A stretch of DNA of 11,455 nucleotides from an uncultured Chloroflexota bacterium (lineage in GTDB: Bacteria > Chloroflexota > Anaerolineae > Aggregatilineales > Phototrophicaceae). A program made the translations under genes and the position numbers. Location: NCBI GenBank assembly GCA_937870805.1, contig CALMZT010001058.1, positions 1 through 11,455 on the forward strand, written 5' to 3'. The notes below the pieces were generated by a model. It had not been told where the DNA came from, made no database searches, and saw only the letters and a program-made list of their open reading frames with translations. Shown in pieces: positions 1 to 7,037 of the stretch (position 1 is its first letter; every line of letters starts with the position of its first letter).

Positions 1-14
1 CACTAATCATAAAT

Positions 15-491
15 TCAATCCAATGCGACGATCATCGTATGCTTGATTTCCGTCAGCACTACACTGGTCGAGATGCGCGCGATGCCGGGGATGGGCGTCA
101 GTACATCCATCAGGAAGCGTTCCAGGTCTTTGCGGCTGCGCACGACAACCTTCAGCAGATAATCGTATTCGCCCGTCATAAAATGGCACTCCAACACTTC
201 CGGCATTTGCTGCACGGCGGTTCGGAACTTCTCGACATACTGGAGTTGATGCTGCTGCAAGGTCACACTGATGAAACACAACAGGTCGTAACCCACTTTT
301 TCACGATCTACGACAGCCGTGTAGTGTGTGATGTAGCCGAGCGCTTCCAATCGCTTGATGCGCGCGTGGATGGCTGGTGGTGAGAGATTCACCCGACGAC
401 CTAACTCAACGTTGCTGATGCGGCAGTCCACTTGCAGTTCATTGAGCAAAGTCTTGTCCAGTTCATCCACCTCTTGTGAATATCTTTCCAT
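15..491 (-). CDS. Lrp/AsnC family transcriptional regulator
   Basis: A 158-residue DNA-binding regulator of the feast/famine class, which usually senses an amino acid or related metabolite and acts as dimers or octamers in the cytoplasm. Residues about 8-55 are the AsnC-type winged helix-turn-helix (LDKTLLNELQ, then LSPPAIHARIKRLEALGYI). Residues about 67-150 are the RAM ligand-binding domain, with the typical MTGEYDYLLKV at 105-114 and PGIARISTS at 135-143. The length is normal for the family. I chose the ATG at 491-489 because GAGGG lies 7 bases upstream. The longer reading frame would need a TTG at 515 with no ribosome site. The stop is TGA. It is transcribed away from the amidohydrolase at 693, which is the usual arrangement for a local regulator and its target. 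The ligand cannot be told from sequence. Confidence 0.95.
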   Translation of the reverse strand: MERYSQEVDELDKTLLNELQVDCRISNVELGRRVNLSPPAIHARIKRLEALGYITHYTAVVDREKVGYDLLCFISVTLQQHQLQYVEKFRTAVQQMPEVLECHFMTGEYDYLLKVVVRSRKDLERFLMDVLTPIPGIARISTSVVLTEIKHTMIVALD

Positions 492-519
492 GATTCTACC
501 CTCACTGTCAATCAAAATT

Positions 520-608
520 CAGCGATTTTTAGTGCAATCAAAACAAGTTATAGTATAGCACCATATACACTTTCATTTATTCAAAATCGCTGTTCTATGA
601 AAGCGATT
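520..608. promoter_or_regulatory. Shared control region with three AGCGATT half-sites
   Basis: The heptamer AGCGATT occurs three times between the divergent genes: at 521-527 (plus), 585-591 (inverted) and 602-608 (plus). The first two sit in a perfect 10-base inverted pair, CAGCGATTTT at 520-529 and its complement at 583-592, with centres 63 bp apart, about six helical turns. The second and third form an AATCGCT-N10-AGCGATT dyad. The stretch between the outer pair is AT-rich and holds -10-like boxes for the regulator (TATACT, complement of 552-557; TATAAC, complement of 547-552), but no convincing -35. I infer these are operators for the Lrp-type regulator, controlling itself and the amidohydrolase. 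Confidence 0.5.
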
Positions 609-692
609 ACACAATCGAAACGAAAGCCTATTAGCGCGGATTTGATGTTATAGTTTCTGTCCCTTCATTGTTTTCAGGCATATTTCAAACAC

Positions 693-2300
693 ATGGTTAA
701 TCTCCACATCCTTTACAATGGCAACATCATCACGATGGACGAACAACAGCCTCGAGTTACAGCGCTGGCGCTTCTCAACGGGCGCATCATCGCAGCGGGT
801 AGTGATAGTGACGTGCTGGCGCTTGTTGGCGTGGGTACAACACGCGAGAATCTCAACGGCAAAACAGTGCTGCCCGGCTTGGTCGACGCACATGTGCATT
901 GGGAATGGACAGCGCGCGCTATACACACCGTCAACGTCTTTGAAGTCCCCAGCCGTCAAATCGCTGTCGAGCGCGTCAAAGCCTTTGCTGAGCGTTTGCC
1001 TGCTGGCGAATGGATTACGGGACATGGCTGGTCGCAGGAGTATTGGGCAGATCTTCAGTTTCCCACGGCTGCCGAATTAGATGTCGTCACGCCGCACCAC
1101 CCTGTTTATCTGCGCGCCAAAAGCGGACACGCCGCCTGGGTGAACACTGTCGCGCTGCGCATGTGTGGCATTGACAATGATACGCCCGACCCCGAAGGTG
1201 GACACATCACCCGTGACGAAGAGGGAAAAGCAACGGGGCTGCTGCTGGAAACAGCGATGAACCTGGTCAATGATTTCATCCCACGCGGAAATCCTGAACA
1301 GCTTGCACAGCAAATGGCAGTTGCACAGGAGCGCTTCCACGCTTGCGGCTTAGTCGGCTTCCACGATTTCGACAACCCATCGAGCATGGTCGCAACGCAA
1401 ATTCTACGTGAACGCGGTCAGTTGGCGCTGCGTGTCGTGAAGCAGATCAACAAAATGTGGCTGATGCACGCGCTTGAACTCGGTATTCGCAGCGGCTTCG
1501 GCGACGACTGGATACGCTTCGGCGCGCTGAAGCTGTTCGCAGATGGCGCACTCGGACCGCGCACGGCGTTGATGATTGACCCCTACGATGGTGAACCCGA
1601 CAACTACGGCATTCGCGTGCTCGAAAACGAAGAAATCACGGAACTCGTCTCGCAAGCCAGCGCGGCAGGTTTACACTCGACAGTTCACGCCATTGGTGAT
1701 CGCGCGGTACATGATGTGCTTGACGTATACGACATCGTGCGCCGCGAAGAAGCCGAACGGGGCGAAGCTCCCCACACACGCCGCCATCGCATCGAACATG
1801 TACAGCTTATTCATCCCGACGACGCGCACCGCCTCGCACAGCTCGACATCATCGCCTCGATGCAGCCCTTACACGCTACATCGGATTATGAGATGGCAGA
1901 CCGTTACTGGGGCGCACGCGGCAAATGGTCATACAACGCGCGCCTGCAAATCGATCAGGGCGTCAAATACGTGTTCGGCTCGGATTCACCAATTGAGCCA
2001 TTCGAGCCGTTCAAAAGCATCTACGCCGCCGTGACGCGCCGCCGCCCTGATGGTTCGCCCGGTGTCAACGGCTGGTATCCTGAACTGCGGCTGACAGTCG
2101 ATGAAGCACTGCGCGGTTACACAACAGGTCCCGCCTATGCTGCGGGCACAGAAGATCACACAGGCAAACTCGCGGCGGGTTATCTCGCGGATTTGATCGT
2201 GCTGGATCGTGACCCGTATCACATTCCGCCTGATGACCTGCTCAACATTAACGTTCAGGGAACAATGGTTGATGGTCTATGGCGTTTCGGCGGCGTGTGA
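693..2300 (+). CDS. YtcJ-like metal-dependent amidohydrolase (Amidohydro_3)
   Basis: A 535-residue cytoplasmic hydrolase of the amidohydrolase superfamily, YtcJ/exoenzyme-regulatory-protein-like branch. It is expected to cleave an amide or C-N bond; the substrate is unknown. Visible signs are the beta-strand start (LYNGNIITMD), the metal motif HVH at 67-69 in PGLVDAHVH, the lysine in KLFADGALGPRTA (280-292), further metal-binding histidines in HAIGDRAVHD (332) and RIEHV (369), the catalytic Asp in FGSDSP (431), and the closing beta-sandwich GKLAAGYLADLIVLDRDP (491-508). All core residues are present and the length is typical. The ATG start has only a weak upstream AGG at 676-678, about 14 bases away. 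The stop is TGA. It diverges from the Lrp-type gene, which probably regulates it. Confidence 0.92.
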   Translation: MVNLHILYNGNIITMDEQQPRVTALALLNGRIIAAGSDSDVLALVGVGTTRENLNGKTVLPGLVDAHVHWEWTARAIHTVNVFEVPSRQIAVERVKAFAERLPAGEWITGHGWSQEYWADLQFPTAAELDVVTPHHPVYLRAKSGHAAWVNTVALRMCGIDNDTPDPEGGHITRDEEGKATGLLLETAMNLVNDFIPRGNPEQLAQQMAVAQERFHACGLVGFHDFDNPSSMVATQILRERGQLALRVVKQINKMWLMHALELGIRSGFGDDWIRFGALKLFADGALGPRTALMIDPYDGEPDNYGIRVLENEEITELVSQASAAGLHSTVHAIGDRAVHDVLDVYDIVRREEAERGEAPHTRRHRIEHVQLIHPDDAHRLAQLDIIASMQPLHATSDYEMADRYWGARGKWSYNARLQIDQGVKYVFGSDSPIEPFEPFKSIYAAVTRRRPDGSPGVNGWYPELRLTVDEALRGYTTGPAYAAGTEDHTGKLAAGYLADLIVLDRDPYHIPPDDLLNINVQGTMVDGLWRFGGV

Positions 2301-2327
2301 TTTAAACTCCGCCCGACTAATAAGCGA

Positions 2328-2349
2328 ACAAGGGGCTTAAGCCCCTTGT
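2328..2349. repeat. 22-bp perfect palindrome between amidohydrolase and tpx
   Basis: A spacer-less palindrome whose left arm is ACAAGGGGCTT (2328-2338) and whose right arm is its exact complement. It lies 27 bases after the amidohydrolase stop and 23 bases before the tpx ATG. No T-run follows on either strand, so it is not a classical intrinsic terminator. It could still form a cruciform or an RNA hairpin, or be a member of a dispersed palindrome family. Confidence 0.6.
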
Positions 2350-2372
2350 CCAGATTGAGGAGTGGGTTACGT

Positions 2373-2885
2373 ATGAGCCATCGTTCCGGGATGAAAGTGG
2401 GAGACCGCGAACATCCTGTTCAGAATGAGATGTTGCAAGTCGGTGACAAAGCGCCTGCGTGGGCACTCATCGCCAACAACTATTCGACCAAAACGTCCGA
2501 TGAATTTGCAGGCAAAGTCAAAATCCTGAGCATCGTCCCATCGCTGGATACGCGCGTGTGTGCCGCGCAAACCCGCCGCTTCAACGAAGAAGCCTCGAAG
2601 CTCAACGAGAACATCGCCGTCATCACCATCAGCGCTGACCTGCCCTTCGCGCAGCGCCGCTGGTGTAGTGTAGAAGGCATTGAGCGCGTGCTCACGCTTT
2701 CCTGTCACAAAGATATGAAGTTCGCTGACGACTACGGTGTGCATGATACCGAATGGCGCATCTGTCAGCGTGCCGTGTTCGTCATCGACAGCGATGATAC
2801 TGTCCGCCACGCCGAATACGTGTACGCCATGAGCAGCGAACCGGACTACATTGCCGCCTTATCCGCCGCGCAAAAGCTGGTTTAG
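2373..2885 (+). CDS. tpx: Thiol peroxidase (Tpx-type, atypical 2-Cys peroxiredoxin)
   Basis: A 170-residue thioredoxin-fold peroxidase that reduces hydrogen peroxide and organic peroxides, normally recycled by thioredoxin, in the cytoplasm. The peroxidatic site PSLDTRVCAAQTRRFNEEA gives P56, T60 and Cys63. The resolving cysteine is Cys98 in ISADLPFAQRRWC, the spacing expected for Tpx. RAVFVID is the conserved late strand. Two extra cysteines are present at about 111 and 131. I chose the ATG at 2373 because GAGGAG (2357-2362) lies 10 bases upstream. An upstream in-frame TTG at 2346 falls inside the palindrome and would add residues unlike the family. The TAG stop is contributed by a downstream heptamer repeat. 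Confidence 0.93.
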   Translation: MSHRSGMKVGDREHPVQNEMLQVGDKAPAWALIANNYSTKTSDEFAGKVKILSIVPSLDTRVCAAQTRRFNEEASKLNENIAVITISADLPFAQRRWCSVEGIERVLTLSCHKDMKFADDYGVHDTEWRICQRAVFVIDSDDTVRHAEYVYAMSSEPDYIAALSAAQKLV

Positions 2886-2907
2886 TCTTTAGTCTTTAGC
2901 TGTTAGC
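2882..2907 (+). repeat. Heptamer array 1, TTAGTCT type
   Basis: Tandem 7-base units TTAGTCT, TTAGTCT, TTAGCTG and a partial TTAGC. The first unit overlaps the last codon of tpx, and its TAG is the stop codon. The array is one of six 7-bp-period arrays in the window. Confidence 0.7.
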
Positions 2908-2946
2908 AAAATGCAATACCGAAGCGGCGAACCCAGTCACTCTAAT

Positions 2947-2974
2947 AACGAACAACGAATAACGAACAACGAAC
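2947..2974 (+). repeat. Heptamer array 2, AACGAAC type
   Basis: Four tandem 7-base units: AACGAAC, AACGAAT, AACGAAC, AACGAAC. It sits between tpx and the aminopeptidase, ending 11 bases before that gene's AAAGGA ribosome site. Apart from the repeats and the ribosome site I see nothing else in 2886-2997. Confidence 0.75.
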
Positions 2975-2997
2975 AACTCTACTTCAAAGGACTCCCA

Positions 2998-4101
2998 ATG
3001 ACAGACCCACGACTTCAAAAAATGGCAGATTTGCTCGTCAACTACTCGGTAAACGTTCAACCCGGCGAATGGGTAGGCGTGCTAGGCGACGTGCTGACGC
3101 TGCCCGCGTTGCGCGAGATTTTCACCGCCGTCGTGCGTGCGGGCGGCAATCCGGCATTGATGCTCAGCGATGATACGATGAACCGCACGTTTCTGCGCGA
3201 AGCCAACGACGATCAACTGACGTGGCTCGACCCCAGCCAATCGCTGTACTACGATCAAGGCGACGTGTACATTCGTATCGGCGGCGTGCCCAATACCCGC
3301 GCGATGACCAAAATTGACCCCAAGCGCAATCAAAAAGTGGCAGGCGCGCGCCGTCCCTGGCTGGAAACACGGATGCGCCGCGCGGCAGAAGGCAAGATGA
3401 AATGGGTGGGCGCGTGGTATCCCAACGACGCCAGCGCGCAGGAAGCCAACATGAGCCTCGAAGACTACAGTGACTTTGTGTTTGGCGCGATGTTCTGTGA
3501 TCGAGATGACCCGGTTGCCGAATGGTCAAAGGTGCGCGCGCTACAGGATGAAAAAATCGCGTGGCTGAAGGGCAAGAAAAGTATCAAGCTGCAAGGACCG
3601 AACATCGACCTGCAGCTGTCGATTGACGGGCGCACGTTCATCAACGCTTGCGGCACGCGCAACATGCCTGACGGCGAAATCTTCACGGGTCCCGTCGAGA
3701 ACTCAGTTAACGGCTGGGTACGCTTCAGCTATCCGTCGATTGTCGCCGGGCGCGCGGTGGAAGGCATCGAGATTAAGTTTCAGGACGGCAAGGTCATGGA
3801 AGCCAGTTCCAAGACCAATCAGGACTTGCTCTATGCACAACTCGACGCCGACGCGGGTTCGCGCTACCTGGGCGAGTTCGCCATCGGCACGAACTTCGGC
3901 ATCCAGCAGTTCACGGGCAACATTCTGTTTGATGAGAAGATCGGCGGCACGGTGCATATGGCAATCGGCGCGGGCTACCCCGATACAGGCAGCGTCAACA
4001 AAAGCGCCGTGCATTGGGATATGATCTGCGACATGCGCCAGGGCAGCGAAATCCACGTCGATGATGAATTGTTTTATAAGAATGGGCAGTTCGTGGCGTA
4101 G
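2998..4101 (+). CDS. M29 family metallo-aminopeptidase (AmpS/AmpT/PepS type)
   Basis: A 367-residue cytoplasmic leucyl-type aminopeptidase of MEROPS family M29 (thermophilic aminopeptidase), which removes N-terminal residues from peptides using two metal ions. Candidate metal ligands are E227 (PDGEIFTGP), E293 (LGEFAIGTN), H320 (GGTVHMAIG), H339 and D341 (VHWDM), with Tyr327 nearby. The 66-residue spacing between the two Glu and the HxD pair match Thermus AmpT. The N-terminal half begins MTDPRLQKMADLLVNYS, as in the family. I chose the ATG at 2998 because AAAGGA (2986-2991) lies 6 bases upstream. An upstream in-frame ATG at 2911 would translate the heptamer repeats. The stop is TAG. It has the same direction as tpx but is separated by 112 repeat-rich bases, so co-transcription is uncertain. 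Confidence 0.93.
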   Translation: MTDPRLQKMADLLVNYSVNVQPGEWVGVLGDVLTLPALREIFTAVVRAGGNPALMLSDDTMNRTFLREANDDQLTWLDPSQSLYYDQGDVYIRIGGVPNTRAMTKIDPKRNQKVAGARRPWLETRMRRAAEGKMKWVGAWYPNDASAQEANMSLEDYSDFVFGAMFCDRDDPVAEWSKVRALQDEKIAWLKGKKSIKLQGPNIDLQLSIDGRTFINACGTRNMPDGEIFTGPVENSVNGWVRFSYPSIVAGRAVEGIEIKFQDGKVMEASSKTNQDLLYAQLDADAGSRYLGEFAIGTNFGIQQFTGNILFDEKIGGTVHMAIGAGYPDTGSVNKSAVHWDMICDMRQGSEIHVDDELFYKNGQFVA

Positions 4102-4110
4102 AAAGTAACG

Positions 4111-4159
4111 CTAGAGATACAGAGGACATATGGAATTACTTTTTCTGTGTCCTCGCTAG
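4111..4159. other. Imperfect stem-loop after the aminopeptidase
   Basis: GAGGACA at 4122-4128 pairs with TGTCCTC at 4148-4154 across a 19-base loop that ends in a T-run. Outer CTAG tetramers lie at 4111-4114 and 4156-4159. It may help end transcription, but the T-run is inside the loop rather than after the stem, so it is not a standard terminator. Confidence 0.3.
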
Positions 4160-4210
4160 GGTATTTTGCGCTACATCATACTTATTTTGATAACTCACCT
4201 TACGCAGTTT

Positions 4211-4294
4211 ACCTCTCAAGAGGTTGAAAACCGCAGCGCCCAACCCGTTCACGGGTTTCCCACGCGCCTGGCTGGCAGCCAGCGTCCGCAGCGG
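4211..4294. other. Cluster of short stem-loops in a convergent gap
   Basis: Between the converging aminopeptidase and MBL genes there are four small dyads in 84 bases: ACCTCT/AGAGGT (4211-4224), AACCCG/CGGGTT with loop TTCA (4242-4257), CTGGCT/AGCCAG with loop GGC (4268-4282), and CCGC/GCGG (4286-4294). CCGCAGCG is also directly repeated at 4231 and 4286. None has a T-run, and I see no gene in 4102-4324. It may be a bidirectional stop region or a structured RNA. Confidence 0.35.
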
Positions 4295-4324
4295 CGAACG
4301 TTTTGCGTAACGTCAGTTGATAAT

Positions 4325-5083
4325 TTAAAACTCAAACTCGTCGAAGTCCTTGCACAGCGTCACAGGACCATCATACGTCTCTCGTGCTTCGTCTACCAGC
4401 GGCGTCGGGTCGGTGTTCCACACCCAATAGTGAATGAGGTACAGACACTTCGCGTTGACGCGCGTTGCTGTTTCGCCCGCCTGCCGTGCGCTGCAATGCC
4501 CAACGCCGCGCCCCGCCGCCTCGTGCAGCAGGAAATCAGCATTTCTGCACAATTCATCCAGCGAATCGGTTGGCTCTGTATCGCAAGTGTACGCCAGTAC
4601 ATTACCCGTGACCTTGTTTTCGATGCGCAAGCCAATCGTCGGCACGAAATGTTTGACAGGCCAGGCAGTGATACGGAAATCGGCGTTTTCCAGCACAGGG
4701 GTATCATTACGCTCACGGATGCGGTGAAAAGTCACCGGGAAAAAGCCGGGCCATTCCTCCCAACTGTGCGCCGTCATCATGTCTTCCATGCGGTTGACGC
4801 AGTGATGCAGCCCATAAAAACGCAGCGGTGTCTGTCGCCCCAGCAGCCACATATGCATCAACATGTTCGGCACGCCAGAAATGTGATCGGGGTGAAAGTG
4901 TGTCAAAATCACGTCTTGCAGCGCGTCGTCGTCGATGCCCAGATTTTTGATTTTGCCTGCCGGATTCGAGCCACAGTCTACCAGAATAGGAGTATCGCGT
5001 TCACCGATCAGGATAAAGTGCGTGTTATCGTGCGTTGCATCCGAGACAGCCGCCGCAGAGCCGAGAATGACAATCCGCGCCAT
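4325..5083 (-). CDS. MBL-fold metallohydrolase, RNase Z-like
   Basis: A 252-residue hydrolase with the metallo-beta-lactamase fold. The motif THFHPDH gives H62, H64, D66 and H67. H145 (KHFVPTIGLRIE), D168 (YTCDTEP), the LLHEAA at 185-190, H196 (GHCSA) and H218 (LIHY) follow in the order seen in RNase Z and related phosphodiesterases. That points to cleavage of a phosphodiester, perhaps the tRNA 3' trailer. It is about 50 residues shorter than E. coli-type RNase Z/RNase BN and I see no clear exosite arm, so a different substrate is possible. The ATG has a modest AAGG 11 bases upstream. The stop is TAA. It stands alone, with a candidate promoter at 5125-5154. Confidence 0.85.
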   Translation of the reverse strand: MARIVILGSAAAVSDATHDNTHFILIGERDTPILVDCGSNPAGKIKNLGIDDDALQDVILTHFHPDHISGVPNMLMHMWLLGRQTPLRFYGLHHCVNRMEDMMTAHSWEEWPGFFPVTFHRIRERNDTPVLENADFRITAWPVKHFVPTIGLRIENKVTGNVLAYTCDTEPTDSLDELCRNADFLLHEAAGRGVGHCSARQAGETATRVNAKCLYLIHYWVWNTDPTPLVDEARETYDGPVTLCKDFDEFEF

Positions 5084-5124
5084 AGAGACAATCGCCTTCT
5101 ATAAAAACCATAACAAACCACGCC

Positions 5125-5154
5125 TGCGCGTAATAAAGTCACATTATACGCGCA
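5125..5154 (-). promoter_or_regulatory. Candidate promoter and operator of the MBL gene
   Basis: On the minus strand there is a perfect TATAAT (complement of 5143-5148), about 60 bases before the MBL start codon. It lies within an inverted repeat of 8-base arms, TGCGCGTA (5125-5132) and TACGCGCA (5147-5154), 14 bases apart. The right arm overlaps the -10 box. No good -35 is seen; TCAACA at 19 bases is the nearest. A repressor bound to the arms would cover the -10. No local regulator gene for it is visible. Confidence 0.4.
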
Positions 5155-5201
5155 AAGCGGGTTGTTGTGTTGAAATGGAATGTTTGTGTTTCTTAACTGG
5201 G

Positions 5202-5229
5202 TAATGAGTTGAAAGTTATGAGTGATGAG
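5202..5229 (+). repeat. Heptamer array 3, TNATGAG type
   Basis: Four 7-base units: TAATGAG, TTGAAAG, TTATGAG, TGATGAG. The units are degenerate. They are complementary in type to the ACTCATC array at 5383-5459, with which this array brackets about 150 bases. Confidence 0.5.
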
Positions 5230-5245
5230 TCAATTTCGCGCGTCG

Positions 5246-5326
5246 GTAGGGGTTCAACGATAAGTGATAATACGCTTTTGTAGGGGCGCAACGGTAAACG
5301 CAGTGACAGCGAAGCGACTGCGCCCT
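5246..5326 (+). repeat. GTAGGGG direct repeats and dyad
   Basis: Two 18-base copies beginning GTAGGGG, at 5246-5263 and 5280-5297, match at 15 of 18 positions. The second opens a dyad GGGCGCA (5284-5290) / TGCGCCC (5319-5325), with an alternative inner pairing CGCAGT (5299-5304) / ACTGCG (5317-5322). The GTAGGGG start recurs at 11436. I see no gene in the whole 5084-5453 space: it holds the promoter, this repeat and two heptamer arrays. Confidence 0.45.
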
Positions 5327-5382
5327 CAAGCCCAAGCCCGTGACTTCCTTTTCAACCATTACCCGCGTGTTCCATAAACCTG

Positions 5383-5459
5383 CTCATCACTCATCACTCA
5401 TCACTCATTACTCATTACTCATTACTCATCACTCATGACTCATCACTCGTCACTTATCT
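5383..5459 (+). repeat. Heptamer array 4, eleven CTCATYA units
   Basis: Eleven consecutive 7-base units, mostly CTCATCA and CTCATTA, with single variants CTCATGA, CTCGTCA and a last unit CTTATCT. It is the longest array in the window. Its last unit runs into the 3' end of the ABC permease gene and supplies that gene's TAA stop. Confidence 0.85.
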
Positions 5460-7037
5460 GAGGACTGAGTATAACACGTAGGGGGTGACAAACGATTCTA
5501 AAAATCCTGCAAAAATCAGTCCGGGAAGTACGATTCCCAGTCCGATTTTCAGCGTATCGCCCATCGCCGTCGTCCAAGCCATGCCGACGGTCATCCCTTT
5601 CGGCGGGCGTGTGGCAATCGCACCGAGGCGCAGTGCTGCCGCCGTCGCCAGCACGATTACCGGGATTTCTACCCAACCGTGTGGAAGAATCGCGGCGAAC
5701 ATGAACGCGGGGTTATAGCCCGCCAAAATCACCTGCCCGAAGATGTAGCCCAACACAATGTACACGGCTGGGGTCAGGATGAGCGCGGCGACGCCGAACG
5801 TGAACAGCGAGAGAATGGTCGCGGCAATCAGGATGCGCCCGTTGGTCTCGATGAAGAACAGCATCCCCCGCAGCCGTGAGGGGATGGGCACACTATCGAC
5901 AGCATTCGCTTCGCCATCAGCGTTGATCGCATCAGCAGAAATTCCGACGTAGCGCCCTAGCAGTTCAGCGGGCTGCTGGAAACTGGTATCACGAGGCAAA
6001 GGAAGCTGCCACTGCGGAAGCTGCCCAATCGCGTAACCGCCCACAAACGCCACGACGAACACCGCAATCGCAATCCTCGACGCCGCGCCCAGATTGCGCA
6101 GGCTCATCTTCACACCCTTGCGATACCATTCGACAAGGTTGCGCGCAGGCGTGCCTTTTGCGTCTACTGCGCGTGTCCAGCGCCAGATACCTGCAAAAAT
6201 GGCTTTCAGGTTCAGATTGTCAATCATACGTCCCAACAGTTCTTCACGGTTAAAGACACTGTTGCCGAGCCGCAGCAGCAGCCCAACAATCAGTATCATG
6301 CCGCCAATGATTGCCCACAGCGCACCAATGCCATTAGGTGATTCGGCATCCGGCGCGATGAACATGATGAAACTTTCACCCTGAATCACCAGCGCCATCG
6401 GAATGATGATGAAACTTGCCAGCAAATTCGCCGCGCGCGTGCTGGTCGTTTGGCTCGATACCACCACTGCGCCCGTCACCATCACCAATGCCTGTACTGT
6501 CGTGAGCAGGATAATTTGCACGATCAGCATCGGCTGTGGACGCCATGCCAAATCGCCAAACAACAGGCTGCCAAGATACACCGTCATGCCGCCGTAACTG
6601 GAAACCAGCGGCGGAATCATTGCCGACAGCGTTTTGCCAATATACAGTTCCGTATTGGTCAGCGGGGTACTCAGCAGCGGTTCAAGGCTGCGGCGTTCTT
6701 TTTCGCCGACGAAGGTTTCCAGGGCAATGACCATCGACATCGAAATGGGAAAGAAACCAACGATCATCAGCAAAAACGGAATCGTGCGTTCGCCAATGAT
6801 TTCAGCGCCAAAGTCGGTGACAAAACCCGTGAAACGCGCTGCCAGGAATTGCGCGAGAAATGGGAAAAAGAAAGTCAGCACGACAATCGGCCACAGAATG
6901 CGCCAGTCGCTGAAGCTGTCTTTCACTTCGCGCCGCGTGATAATCAGCGCATTGCGCAGCGTCTTGAGCCACGTCCGATCATAGATCGGCGCATCGCTGC
7001 GGGTCACACTCGTCGGAGAACTAGCGGCTGTCGTCAT
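5454..7037 (-). CDS. ABC-2 type permease fused to a SpoIIM-like domain
   Basis: A 527-residue multi-span membrane protein and the partner of the ATPase encoded just upstream. Residues about 30-260 form an ABC-2/NatB-type permease, with a cytoplasmic N-terminus, a hydrophobic span near 50-67, and the coupling motif GEKERRSLEPLLSTPLTNTELYIGK at 111-135 (typical of the family), then several spans. After a linker at about 260-320, the C-terminal part (about 325-527) resembles stage II sporulation protein M: a span, a soluble loop at 340-390, then spans with the signature LPHGWVEIP (451-459) and FLESFVTP (512-519). I chose the ATG at 7037, preceded by AGGGGGC about 9 bases away, giving a 17-base overlap with the ATPase gene. 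ATGs at 7088 and 7061 are alternatives. The substrate is unknown. Confidence 0.85.
   Translation of the reverse strand: MTTAASSPTSVTRSDAPIYDRTWLKTLRNALIITRREVKDSFSDWRILWPIVVLTFFFPFLAQFLAARFTGFVTDFGAEIIGERTIPFLLMIVGFFPISMSMVIALETFVGEKERRSLEPLLSTPLTNTELYIGKTLSAMIPPLVSSYGGMTVYLGSLLFGDLAWRPQPMLIVQIILLTTVQALVMVTGAVVVSSQTTSTRAANLLASFIIIPMALVIQGESFIMFIAPDAESPNGIGALWAIIGGMILIVGLLLRLGNSVFNREELLGRMIDNLNLKAIFAGIWRWTRAVDAKGTPARNLVEWYRKGVKMSLRNLGAASRIAIAVFVVAFVGGYAIGQLPQWQLPLPRDTSFQQPAELLGRYVGISADAINADGEANAVDSVPIPSRLRGMLFFIETNGRILIAATILSLFTFGVAALILTPAVYIVLGYIFGQVILAGYNPAFMFAAILPHGWVEIPVIVLATAAALRLGAIATRPPKGMTVGMAWTTAMGDTLKIGLGIVLPGLIFAGFLESFVTPYVLYSVLR

Noticed and set aside
2911..2997. A longer aminopeptidase from ATG 2911
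   Set aside because: The extra residues come from the AACGAAC repeats. AAAGGA sits just before the ATG at 2998.
4166..5104. A 312-codon plus-strand reading frame
   Set aside because: It is antisense to the MBL-fold gene, which has a full set of catalytic motifs. The plus frame has no recognisable motif or ribosome site.
5383..5459. The 11-unit array as a CRISPR
   Set aside because: Units are 7 bases with no spacers between them, and no cas genes are present.
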